From Bacilliculturomica massiliensis (GTDB lineage: Bacteria; Bacillota; Clostridia; Peptostreptococcales; Anaerovoracaceae), in assembly GCF_900605495.1 (NCBI RefSeq), contig NZ_LR027603.1:1675997-1739996 (forward strand): a stretch of 64,000 nucleotides of DNA, in the 5' to 3' direction. Shown here piece by piece: positions 51,647-60,045 of this stretch (its first letter is position 1; each line of letters begins with the position of its first letter). The notes under the pieces are model-generated. The model was not told the origin of the DNA. It ran no database searches and worked only from the letters and a program-made list of their open reading frames with translations. The position numbers and the translations under genes were made by a program.

Positions 51647-51946
51647 CTATCGGGGCAGCTCGATCTTTCTGTTTTCCTTATTCTTAGCCTGTCTGTAAAG
51701 CGTAAAACGGCGGCCGATGGCCTGCACGAACTCCGCGTTCAGCTTTTCCGCCACCCCGTTGGCCATCTCCTTTGGGTCTGCGTCGCATCCCTCCTGGATC
51801 TTCACCTTCACCAGTTCTCTTGTCTCAAATCCGTTCTCCATCTCCTTCAGGATATTGTCCGTCAGACCTGCTTTTCCAATGTAAACGGTGGGGTTCAGCT
51901 CATGGGCCAGAGACTTCAGATAGCTTCTCTGCTTGCTTGTAATCAT
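51647..51946 (-). CDS. yhbY: YhbY-family RNA-binding protein (CRM domain)
   Basis: A 99-residue CRM-domain protein that associates with pre-ribosomal RNA. SKQRSYLKSLAHELNPTVYIGKAGLTDNIL holds the family's GxxG-type loop (GKAG), followed by KVKIQEGCDADPKEMANGVAEKLNAEFVQAIGRRFTLYR. The length is as expected. ATG 51946 follows AAAGGAGA; the seven residues of the longer frame are discarded. Confidence 0.93.
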   Translation of the reverse strand: MITSKQRSYLKSLAHELNPTVYIGKAGLTDNILKEMENGFETRELVKVKIQEGCDADPKEMANGVAEKLNAEFVQAIGRRFTLYRQAKNKENRKIELPR

Positions 51947-52066
51947 GTCTTTCTCCTTTTTTCGCACCCGGCGTAAAGCGGCGCCTTCCGTCTCGCCGTG
52001 TCATACTTCTCGATTATACACAGGTTTTTTCCAAAAGTCGAGAGGAGATTCCCATAAATCCGCGGA

Positions 52067-53521
52067 TCAGAACGGCCGAATGACCCCTTTGGCCAGAAGG
52101 GCGGCGGATATGACGAACAGGACCGCCACCGCCGCCAGAAAAAAGCGGTCGGTCCGGCTTCCAAAATACGGCTGCCCCTGTTCCCGTCTTCCTTTCATAT
52201 ACACGAGAATTCCAGGTGCGTAGAGCAGCGCGGTGATGAGCAGATTGACCAGTCCGCCTGCATAGAGCATCCACAGTCCGTAGATCGTTCCAAGCAGCGC
52301 CGCCAGCCACGCTCCCGGCGAACGGCCGCCCTCGATGTTGCTCAGTCCCTCCCCCCGCATGACGATCTTCAGGTAATACAGCGCGCTCAGCAGATACGGC
52401 ACCATGATCATGCTGGATGAGATGACGTAAAACACCTGATAGCTGGATTCATTGAAGTAGAGAAGGATCAGAAACCCCTGGATGATCACGCTGGTCAGAA
52501 GCAGGGTGTTGGACGGCGCCCCTTTCTTATTCTCCACGGAAAAGAACCGGGAAAAGGCGCCGTTCTTCGCCGCCTCGAAGGGCGTCTCCACCGCCATGAT
52601 CGTATGCCCCAGCGTAGCGCCCAAAAGCGAGATGGCCACGCCCACGTTGACCAGCGCGGCGCCCCAGCCGCCCACCACCCGCTCCATAACGCCCGCCAGA
52701 GGCGGATTGCCCAGGGCCGCCAGCTCCTGACGGCTCATCACGCCCATGGAAAGCATGGAGATCATCACGTAGACGGCCAGCACGCAGAGAAAGGAAATGA
52801 TGGTGGCACGGCCCACGTCCCTGGCGCGTTTTGCCCGGCCGGAGATCGCCACCGCTCCTTCGATCCCGGTAAACGCCCAGACGGTGGTGAAGGTGGTAGC
52901 CTTGATCTGCTGTCCCAGCGGCAGGCCGCCGGGCTCGCCCCAGAAGTTGTCCACGAAGATTCTCCAGTGAAAGGCGCGCAGAAATACCACCGCAAGAATA
53001 ACGGTGAACACCGGGATCAGCTTGGCCACCGTCACCACCAGATTGACGGCGGCCGCCTCCGAGACGCCCCGCATGATAAACCAGACGCAGATCCACCAGA
53101 TGACAGAGCATCCTACGACGGAGGCCAGATTGTTTCCGTGGCCGAACACCGGGAAGAAGTGTCCCAGCGACGCAAAGAGCAGCGTGAGAAAGGATACGTT
53201 GGCCAGCAGCTCGCTGAGCCAGTATCCCCAGGCAGAATTAAAACCCACAAAGGGACCGAATCCCTCCTTGGCGTAACTGTAGATACCGCCCTTCAGTTCA
53301 GGCTTGCGCACGGAAAGACCGTAAAAACACAGCGCCAGCGCCAGCATGCCCACGCCGCACACGATCCAGCCGATGAGCACCGCTCCGGTGCCGGCGCCGC
53401 GGGCAGCCAGATCGCCGGACATGGTGAAGACGCCGCTGGCGATGGTCGCTCCCACTACCACGCCGATCAGCCTGAGCAGATCCAACCCGCCCGGATTCGT
53501 AATTTCATCACTTTTTTTCAT
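52067..53521 (-). CDS. APC-family amino acid permease or antiporter
   Basis: A 484-residue transporter with twelve or more membrane helices. The first helix region GLDLLRLIGVVVGATIASGVFTMSGD contains the GAxIASGVF substrate motif of the basic amino acid/polyamine antiporter (ArcD-like) group. FTGIEGAVAISGRAKRARDVGRATI is the conserved G-x-E loop. The likely cargo is a cationic or other amino acid exchanged with a metabolite; it cannot be fixed by sequence. AAGGAGGAG precedes the ATG. Divergent from gdhA. Confidence 0.88.
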   Translation of the reverse strand: MKKSDEITNPGGLDLLRLIGVVVGATIASGVFTMSGDLAARGAGTGAVLIGWIVCGVGMLALALCFYGLSVRKPELKGGIYSYAKEGFGPFVGFNSAWGYWLSELLANVSFLTLLFASLGHFFPVFGHGNNLASVVGCSVIWWICVWFIMRGVSEAAAVNLVVTVAKLIPVFTVILAVVFLRAFHWRIFVDNFWGEPGGLPLGQQIKATTFTTVWAFTGIEGAVAISGRAKRARDVGRATIISFLCVLAVYVMISMLSMGVMSRQELAALGNPPLAGVMERVVGGWGAALVNVGVAISLLGATLGHTIMAVETPFEAAKNGAFSRFFSVENKKGAPSNTLLLTSVIIQGFLILLYFNESSYQVFYVISSSMIMVPYLLSALYYLKIVMRGEGLSNIEGGRSPGAWLAALLGTIYGLWMLYAGGLVNLLITALLYAPGILVYMKGRREQGQPYFGSRTDRFFLAAVAVLFVISAALLAKGVIRPF

Positions 53522-53684
53522 AGAAGCTCCTCCTTATCCATCCCGTTTAGATTGCTCATTTTATTCAGAAAATACATCATATTTTCGATCCCCCTTCAAA
53601 ATTACAAAATCAAACAAATGTTTACCGCAAATATTTCGACATTTCAAAAATATCTCCTTAAAATATATTTTACATCCCCAAGTA

Positions 53685-53713
53685 TTGACTATGATTTTTC
53701 AGTGTGCTACATT
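53685..53713 (+). promoter_or_regulatory. Promoter of gdhA
   Basis: TTGACT (53685-53690) and TACATT (53708-53713) with a 17-base spacer, about 80 bases before the start codon. Confidence 0.6.
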
Positions 53714-53793
53714 TAAGTTGTCTTAAACCTATTGAGAGTATGTATGTTATATGGTGCGTGCATACCGTTTTTTATGGAAAAGAGGAGATTGAA

Positions 53794-55137
53794 ATGGGCA
53801 AGATCGTTGAGCAGTACATTGAGATTGCGAAAAAAAGAAATCCGGGTGAACCTGAGTTCCATCAGACGATTGAAGAAGTATTGACTTCGCTGGAACCGGT
53901 TCTTGAGAAGCACCCTGAGTATGTTGAAGCCGGCCTGATCGAAAGACTGATCGAACCGGAAAGAGGCATCAGCTTCCGCGTGACCTGGGTTGATGACAAC
54001 GGTAAAGTTCAGGTAAACAGAGGCTACAGATATCAGTTCAACAGCGCCCTTGGACCCTACAAAGGCGGTCTGAGATTTGCTTCCAACGTATATCCCGGAA
54101 TCATCAAGTTCCTGGGCTTCGAGCAGATCTTCAAGAACTCCCTGACCGGCCTGTCTATCGGCGGCGGCAAAGGCGGTTCTGACTTTGATCCCAACGGCAA
54201 ATCCGACGCTGAGGTCATGAGATTCTGCCAGTCGTTCATGACTGAATTATATAGACACATCGGACCTGAGACCGACGTTCCGGCCGGCGACATCGGCGTT
54301 GGCGCAAGAGAGATCGGTTATCTGTATGGGCAGTACAAGAGACTGGTCAACAGATTCGAAGGCGTACTGACCGGAAAAGGCCTGTCCTACGGCGGTCTGA
54401 ACGGCAGAACCGAGGCTACCGGTTTCGGTATCGTATTCTTTGCGAGAAACATGCTGAAAGCCTGCGGCGAGGACATCAAGGGCAAGAAGGTCGCCATCTC
54501 CGGTTTCGGAAATGTAACCTGGGGAACCGCCTGGAAGCTCAACGATCTGGGCGCCAAGGTGATCACCATCTCCGGTCCGGACGGCTACATTCTGGACGAG
54601 GACGGCGTATCCGGCGAAAAAGTGGACTATCTGCTTGAGCTGAGAGGAAGCGGCAAGAACATCTGCGCTCCCTACGCCGAAAAATTCCCGAACGCCAAGT
54701 TCTTCCCCGGCGAAAAGCCCTGGGGCGTCAAGGCCGACCTGTACATCCCCTGCGCGACTCAGAATGAGATCCGCATCGACGATGCCAAAGCCATGGTCGC
54801 CAACGGCTGCAAGTTCCTGTGCGAAGGCGCGAACATGCCGACCACGAACGAGGCTCTTACATACCTCATGGACAACGGCGTCACCGTTGGACCGTCCAAG
54901 GCTGCCAACGCCGGCGGCGTAGCCTGCTCCGCCATCGAGATGAGCCAGAACGCCCGCAAGATGCCGATGCAGAAAGAGGAAGTTTACGCTCAGCTGGAGA
55001 CTATCATGAACACCATCCACGACAGCGCTGCTGCTGCTGCCGAGGAGTACGGCTTCGGTTACAACCTGGTTGCCGGCGCGAACATCGCTGGATTCCTGAA
55101 GGTCGCGGAAGCTATGATGGCTCAGGGTCTGGTATAA
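53794..55137 (+). CDS. gdhA: Glutamate dehydrogenase (GdhA type)
   Basis: A 447-residue hexameric GDH interconverting glutamate and 2-oxoglutarate plus ammonia. Substrate-site segments are KGGLRFASNVYPGIIKFLGFEQIFKNSLTG and GGGKGGSDFDPNGKSDAE with the catalytic Lys. The Rossmann loop KVAISGFGNVTWG (G-x-G-x-x-x-W) and the length fit the ~450-residue NADP-type class. Codons are strongly biased (aga for Arg, gac, ggc), suggesting high expression. GAGGAGAT precedes ATG 53794; the frame extends upstream without a site. Confidence 0.96.
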   Translation: MGKIVEQYIEIAKKRNPGEPEFHQTIEEVLTSLEPVLEKHPEYVEAGLIERLIEPERGISFRVTWVDDNGKVQVNRGYRYQFNSALGPYKGGLRFASNVYPGIIKFLGFEQIFKNSLTGLSIGGGKGGSDFDPNGKSDAEVMRFCQSFMTELYRHIGPETDVPAGDIGVGAREIGYLYGQYKRLVNRFEGVLTGKGLSYGGLNGRTEATGFGIVFFARNMLKACGEDIKGKKVAISGFGNVTWGTAWKLNDLGAKVITISGPDGYILDEDGVSGEKVDYLLELRGSGKNICAPYAEKFPNAKFFPGEKPWGVKADLYIPCATQNEIRIDDAKAMVANGCKFLCEGANMPTTNEALTYLMDNGVTVGPSKAANAGGVACSAIEMSQNARKMPMQKEEVYAQLETIMNTIHDSAAAAAEEYGFGYNLVAGANIAGFLKVAEAMMAQGLV

Positions 55138-55190
55138 AAACCGCCTGACTGCATCATCGCAGATCGTACTGTTCAAATAAAACGTATGAA

Positions 55191-55225
55191 AAAAGAGCCG
55201 TGTGCGTCTGCACACGGCTCTTTCA
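55191..55225. terminator. Terminator between gdhA and the convergent selenoprotein gene
   Basis: AGAGCCGTGTGC (55194-55205) pairs perfectly with GCACACGGCTCT (55210-55221), with A-run before and T-run after, so it can serve both strands. Confidence 0.88.
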
Positions 55226-55332
55226 TTTGCCGCCGTCTGTCGCCGTCGCCGGTCTTCCCTCTGCGCTGTCCACAGCCGCCCTGATCAGCCCCTCCGGGGC
55301 CGTCAGCAAATTAAGAACGATCTCCGGCTTAC

Positions 55333-55830
55333 CTAATCGTACAGGGCGTCCACCACGATCTGCTTCGAGAAAAAAGTATCTCTGCAGTCTATGGAAAATC
55401 CCGTCAGACCGTCCATCAGGCCGTCGTCTATCACTGCAAAGCGGTACCCGTCCCACTGGATCACATCCAGGCCTCTGACTTCTTCCCTCAAACTGAGGTT
55501 ATACAGGGGTCCTCCTCAGCAGCGCACCGGTTCGATGAGAAAGACGGCTTCTTCACCGTAATCCTTATCCTCCAACATGCTGTCCAGCTTCGCTTTGGCA
55601 TCCTCAGAGATATCAAAACGGTAGCTCACAACGTTTTCCCCGGCCCCGTCCGCATCCTGGACGCCCTGTTCCCCGCCGGCAGCTCCGTCCGCCGCAGTCT
55701 GTCCGGATCCCGCGTCGGCCGCCAGACTGCCAGCCGGATCATCTGAGCCTCCGCAGGCGGCCATAACGGGAACCAGCATCAGCAGAAGCACGGCCAGACA
55801 GACCTGCAGCTTCCGATTTCCTTTCATCAT
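55333..55830 (-). CDS. Predicted HesB-like selenoprotein, lipid-anchored (in-frame TGA as Sec)
   Basis: Read with TGA at 55516-55518 as selenocysteine, the product has 165 residues. The lipobox MAAC (residues ~23-26) is followed by a Gly/Ala/Asp-rich linker (~27-65). A HesB/IscA-like domain comes next: FDISEDAKAKLDSML, then FLIEPVRC-Sec-GGPLYNLSL, then GYRFAVIDDGLMDGLTGFSID, ending ...VVDALYD. Sec is residue 105, where HesB-like proteins carry their conserved Cys/Sec before GGP. The 60 codons after TGA stay in frame and complete the fold. A hairpin with a G-first loop lies downstream (separate entry). With ordinary termination the protein would stop inside the domain. GGAGGG precedes two adjacent ATGs. 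Transcribed alone, convergent to gdhA. Confidence 0.85.
55486..55518 (-). promoter_or_regulatory. Candidate bacterial SECIS element after the TGA
   Basis: After the TGA (55518-55516) and 17 bases, CCTCA-GTT-TGAGG (55498-55486) forms a hairpin. The loop begins with G and lies 22 bases from the TGA. Both fit the known bacterial SECIS rules. Confidence 0.7.
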
Positions 55831-56079
55831 CAGTCCCTCCTCTCACTATTTCCATCCGAATAATTGTAACTTATTTTGTTACAGTATATACCCTTTTATT
55901 CCGCCTGTCTAACATTATTTCTGTAAAGGCTGTTTATTTTATCGAACAGATCCGTGATCTCATCCTGAAACAGGTATTCCAGGATCTAGTATTCCGGGAT
56001 CTGGTTTCAGGACGCCAGGATTGACTTTTCACTTCCAAGCGAATAAGATGAAAAAAAGCGCCCAGGGAGGAAAATGATA

Positions 56080-57831
56080 ATGATAAAAACAAAGAACCGC
56101 TCTCTTTTGACCCGCGCACTGCCGTCCATCCTGCTCTGCCTGCTCCTCCTGCTGACGGCGGCGTGCGCGCGGGACGGGGAAGACAGCGGATCAGAGAAGG
56201 AAATAACCGCCCCTGACGAAGTGGTGCGGATGGCCGAGCATCAGATAGCGCGCCATATGGAAACGCTGGAAAAACGGGGCGTGGCCTTCACCGCCAAGGG
56301 CAGCGCCTCCGGCCAGCAGATGATCCACCTCACCATTGAAGATTCTGAGCTCACCGTCTTAAGAGAGCTGGAAAGCCGCGATGTGACCCGGCGGATGGTA
56401 TCGATCGACGGTTATTCCTCCGTCAGCAGCGCGGCCATCGAGGTATATGAGATGTCCTATAAGCTGAAGCCAAAGAAGACTCCGCAGCTGGATGAGACCG
56501 GCGCCGTCACTCTGGACGCTCAGGGCTGGATGACCTTTGACAGCGACGTACTGCTGGTGCTCCGAGCGGACCAGCGATATATCGAACTGGCTGAAAACAC
56601 CTATTCCCGGCAGACCTACGGCGACGCCTGGGATTATATCGAAGAGCGCAGCCTGGGAAGCTCCGTAAGTCCCGATCTGCTGAAAACCCACGAGAACTAC
56701 GTCTGGCAGGTGGGAGACGTTCAGCTGGGCCTGGGCATGTACGACGCCGATACGCCCCTGCCCCTCACGCTGGACTTCGGCGAAAGCTCTCCCATCCAGA
56801 GCGAAGCGTTAGATCAGGGCGCTTCTTCAGATCAGGAAACGTCCGCCGCCCAGGGGGTCCTTTCGACCTGCAGCGCGTTCCGGACCGGCACCTATGTAAT
56901 GTCCTATGAAAACGGAGCCTTTGTCACGGAGGACGTGAACTACTACGAATTCAACCAGCCCCAGGCCTACACGCTGCTGACCTACGCGCGGGATACCGGC
57001 GGATACGGCCGGACGAAGGACGGCTTAAAGGTGGGAGACACCGAAGACGACCTCTTTGCCGCTTTCCCGGATAGCAGTCTGCTCCGCTACGACGGCGTGG
57101 AAGGAGACGGCTGGATGAAAAACGACTGCGTCTATGTAATGACCTCCGCCGCTGGAGACGATTATTACCGCGTGGCCCGGTTCTATATGCAGAAGGACAG
57201 GATCTCAGCCATGGAACTGCAGCTGGCGTCGGAAAACTACCTGTACGGAGAAAATACGCGCTGGAAAGACGGATATTATGTGACGGCCGTCAATTCTCAG
57301 AAATACTGCAGGACTGTGGACGAAGATTTTCGCTGTTACAAAAAACTTGCGGGCTGCAGCGCTTACGATGTCTCTCTGCCCAAAATGAAGGAAAGCCTGC
57401 CGGGCACAGACGCGCTGAATCAGCGGCTCCAGGAAGACTGGGCCGCGCTCAGAGCCGCTCCCGACAATCAGTTCAAAGATCTGCCGACGGGTTTCGCAGA
57501 CCCGGTGATCAAAGTCTATTATGAGGAATACCAGTTCGGCGATATTTATGAAGTCTGCGTCTTCTACTCGGCCACTTCCGGTCTGGGATCGGGATTCAAC
57601 TTCGTGACGAAACGGTATGTCTACGACAGCGCAGCCGCCGCGCCCATGACTGACGACGAATTTCTCACCGCCATGGGCTACAGCCGGGAATACGTGGCCG
57701 CACGCTGTATTGCCGACTGCCTTGAGGAGGAGGACCGGCAGACGCTGGAGCTCACCTACGAGGATGTTCAGGACCTGTATTACATCGATCAGGACGGCCG
57801 GATCCGCTTCATGGTCAACTTTTACTCATAA
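56080..57831 (+). CDS. Large lipoprotein of unknown function
   Basis: A 583-residue lipoprotein with lipobox LTAAC (residues ~25-29). The mature part is mixed alpha/beta. It has a repeated hydrophilic stretch near residue 245 (SEALDQGASSDQETSAAQG). GLKVGDTEDDLFAAFPDSSLLRYDG looks like a single copy of a BamE-like GDTxxDV motif. No family was recognised. The gene faces a membrane-bound XRE regulator and ends 27 bases from it. ATG 56080 fits GGGAGGA spacing better than an ATG two codons earlier. Confidence 0.8.
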   Translation: MIKTKNRSLLTRALPSILLCLLLLLTAACARDGEDSGSEKEITAPDEVVRMAEHQIARHMETLEKRGVAFTAKGSASGQQMIHLTIEDSELTVLRELESRDVTRRMVSIDGYSSVSSAAIEVYEMSYKLKPKKTPQLDETGAVTLDAQGWMTFDSDVLLVLRADQRYIELAENTYSRQTYGDAWDYIEERSLGSSVSPDLLKTHENYVWQVGDVQLGLGMYDADTPLPLTLDFGESSPIQSEALDQGASSDQETSAAQGVLSTCSAFRTGTYVMSYENGAFVTEDVNYYEFNQPQAYTLLTYARDTGGYGRTKDGLKVGDTEDDLFAAFPDSSLLRYDGVEGDGWMKNDCVYVMTSAAGDDYYRVARFYMQKDRISAMELQLASENYLYGENTRWKDGYYVTAVNSQKYCRTVDEDFRCYKKLAGCSAYDVSLPKMKESLPGTDALNQRLQEDWAALRAAPDNQFKDLPTGFADPVIKVYYEEYQFGDIYEVCVFYSATSGLGSGFNFVTKRYVYDSAAAAPMTDDEFLTAMGYSREYVAARCIADCLEEEDRQTLELTYEDVQDLYYIDQDGRIRFMVNFYS

Positions 57832-57858
57832 GTCACGCTGCTGCCCCCGCCCTGCTCC

Positions 57859-59220
57859 TCAGCGACGCTTCTCCCATATCTCCGTCTCTCTCGTGACGCC
57901 GTAATTATCCGTGACCTCCACCACGGCCCGCAGGCTGTTCGCTCCTTTCAGCTGAAGGTGTTCGTTCGACGCCTCCACATAAAAATACGCGGTGTCGATC
58001 TGGGCGATCATGGCTTCTCCGTTCTCTGTTTCATCGGGTACGATCCCGTGCTCGTCAAACATTCCGGACAGATCCACCGGGTACCGTTTTACCGCCCGGT
58101 CGCCCGCGTACAGGACCAGCTTCGCTTTCACGGGCCAGTTGACCGGAGGTGAAAGCTGATCATCGTATCCGTCGGAGCCGGCGCCGTAAACGGGTCTCAC
58201 TTTAATGACAAAGGTTCCGTTGATATCGGCTGTTCCCGAGCCCTCTCCCGCTGACGAAACAGTGCTGCTGCCGTCTAATCTGCCCGTGATCTCCATAACG
58301 TTCCCGCGCTTCAGCCCGAAGATCGTCTCAAGGAACTGGCTTTCCGTGATCTCTCCCGAGGTAAGTCCCACGGACAGCCGTATCTCGTCGTTCAGCGGCA
58401 CCTCGATATCGCAGGAAAAAAGGTTCTCTCCCGACAGCGTTCCCGGGGCCGTCACCGGTTCTTCTCCCCGGGCGGCCGCCGTAAAGACCGCCGTCATATC
58501 CGGTTTGTATGCCTTGGGGAGAGCGGTCACATGCAGCGTGGCTCTCATGGCGTTCACGTCAACGGCTGTCAGCTCCCAGGTGTAGTCTGCGGCGATCCTC
58601 ACCGGCTCGCCCAGCTGTTCCTTCACATTTTCGCTGACTGCGTTGATCTGCCCTGTGAGATTTCCGTTGACCGCCTCGATCCGACCCTCCATATTGCCGA
58701 TGCGGCTGTTCAGCAGGTTCATCCGCCCTGCCAGAAAGACGCCCCCGGCGATCAGGCACAGGGCGGCGGCTGCAGCCACCGCCGCCGTCGCCATGCGGCC
58801 GCGCTTTTCCCGTTCCTTGCGCAGTGATTCCTGCTCTTTCAAATAGGAAAGGACGCCGTCCAGCGCCTCAGTGTCATCCTCCGCATCCTGTTCCTCCCCC
58901 GTCTCGCCCCCGGAGCGCTCTGTCTTCTGCGCCCGTTTTCCGTTCTCTCCCTCCGCCCCTGAGGTCGGATCTGCCATGGAATCCTCCGAGCCTGCGGGGG
59001 AGTCGGAAGATCTGGGAGAAGCCTGCTCCAGCTGCAGAAGTTCTCCCACCGTCACTCCAAAGATCTTGGAGAGCTCCACCAGATTATCGATGGAGGGGAT
59101 GGCCGTCCCCGACTCCCATTTGGAAACCGCCTGCCGGGAGAGTCCCAGCCGTTCCGCCAGCGCCTCCTGGGAAAGTCCCTCCTTCTTCCTCAGCTGTTGT
59201 ATCTTTTCTCCAATATTCAT
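57859..59220 (-). CDS. Membrane-anchored XRE-family regulator with an extracytoplasmic domain
   Basis: A 453-residue protein. Residues 1-65 are an XRE helix-turn-helix (KIQQLRKKEGLSQEALAERLGLSRQAVSKWESGTAIPSIDNLVELSKIF, here split in two by the reader's limit of motifs: GLSQEALAERLG and SRQAVSKWESG). An acidic, Ser/Gly-rich linker (~70-120) leads to one membrane helix (ATAAVAAAAALCLIAGGVFLAG, about 143-165) and a short coiled coil. The C-terminal ~250 residues form an outside beta-rich domain. It therefore probably binds DNA at the membrane and senses an extracellular signal. It converges on the lipoprotein gene beside it. Confidence 0.88.
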   Translation of the reverse strand: MNIGEKIQQLRKKEGLSQEALAERLGLSRQAVSKWESGTAIPSIDNLVELSKIFGVTVGELLQLEQASPRSSDSPAGSEDSMADPTSGAEGENGKRAQKTERSGGETGEEQDAEDDTEALDGVLSYLKEQESLRKEREKRGRMATAAVAAAAALCLIAGGVFLAGRMNLLNSRIGNMEGRIEAVNGNLTGQINAVSENVKEQLGEPVRIAADYTWELTAVDVNAMRATLHVTALPKAYKPDMTAVFTAAARGEEPVTAPGTLSGENLFSCDIEVPLNDEIRLSVGLTSGEITESQFLETIFGLKRGNVMEITGRLDGSSTVSSAGEGSGTADINGTFVIKVRPVYGAGSDGYDDQLSPPVNWPVKAKLVLYAGDRAVKRYPVDLSGMFDEHGIVPDETENGEAMIAQIDTAYFYVEASNEHLQLKGANSLRAVVEVTDNYGVTRETEIWEKRR

Positions 59221-59374
59221 CTATGACATCCCCTTTCTTCTGCGCCTATCTTACCAGCCCAGGGGCTTTCTTTGCTACCAACCCGGCGTTTCTTTTTTGG
59301 CAACCGCCGGTTGCATCCTGTATTTTTCAACGCCTGACATCAGAATAAATGCATTCCCGAAAATCTGTCAGACC

Positions 59375-59938
59375 TCATCCCCACTCCGCAGTACGGATGA
59401 TCATGCCCATGGTCTTATAATAGAGGACAAAGTTGCAGGCGGCCAGAAACAGATCCGGCAGCCGGAGCTGAAAGAGAATGCTGCAGACGCGGAGAAAAAA
59501 CTTCACGATCCCCGGTTCGATCTCCGACAACGCGTAGGTCACCGCCAGACCGCCGATCCGATTGTAGATATAGAACGCCGCGGTGGCCGCCGCGGTCACT
59601 CCCAGCCAATATAAAAGACTCTTCCTTTTCAGCAGCGCTTTCTTGACGCTGAACTGATAGACACTGCGGTGAAACAGCTCCGCCTCCAGGAGCCAGAACG
59701 CCACGAACACAGCCGAGTAGAGAAAGAACGTAACGATCTGCGGGATCCGCATCGCATCCAGCGCTATCATGACCATCATCTGACAAGTCATGGACAGCAG
59801 ATACCCCGCCGTCACCACCGCAGCTCCCTTCAGCGCGATGACGCGCCCTGCTTTGGTGGAAGCCAGCACGCTCATGCGCTCCGGCGAAAGTATCCAGATA
59901 AAAATTCCGATATAGACCGGCAGTTGTAGAAATCCCAT
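59375..59938 (-). CDS. Polytopic membrane protein, unknown
   Basis: A 187-residue protein with about five predicted membrane helices (GFLQLPVYIGIFIWIL, AAVVTAGYLLSMTCQMMVMIA, IVTFFLYSAVFVAFWLLEAE, LLYWLGVTAAATAAFYIY, plus a C-terminal amphipathic stretch). I recognise no family. The start is unsettled: ATG 59938 has GGGGA at a proper distance, while three earlier in-frame ATGs do not. It lies downstream of the anion permease on the same strand. Confidence 0.7.
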   Translation of the reverse strand: MGFLQLPVYIGIFIWILSPERMSVLASTKAGRVIALKGAAVVTAGYLLSMTCQMMVMIALDAMRIPQIVTFFLYSAVFVAFWLLEAELFHRSVYQFSVKKALLKRKSLLYWLGVTAAATAAFYIYNRIGGLAVTYALSEIEPGIVKFFLRVCSILFQLRLPDLFLAACNFVLYYKTMGMIIRTAEWG

Positions 59939-60045
59939 CTTCCAATCCCCCATTTCCCTTTTCATCCGCCCGCGGCGGCGATGTTCCCACGCACGACCCA
60001 CGGCCCTGACCGGGACCGAGACGCGGTCTGCCCGGGCGGCTCCGG

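Noticed and set aside
55333-55515. Interpretation of the region after the TGA as a decayed gene end
   Set aside because: The frame stays open for 60 codons with a plausible HesB-like C-terminal half, and the TGA falls at the Cys/Sec position next to GGP. Decay would not be expected to keep this.
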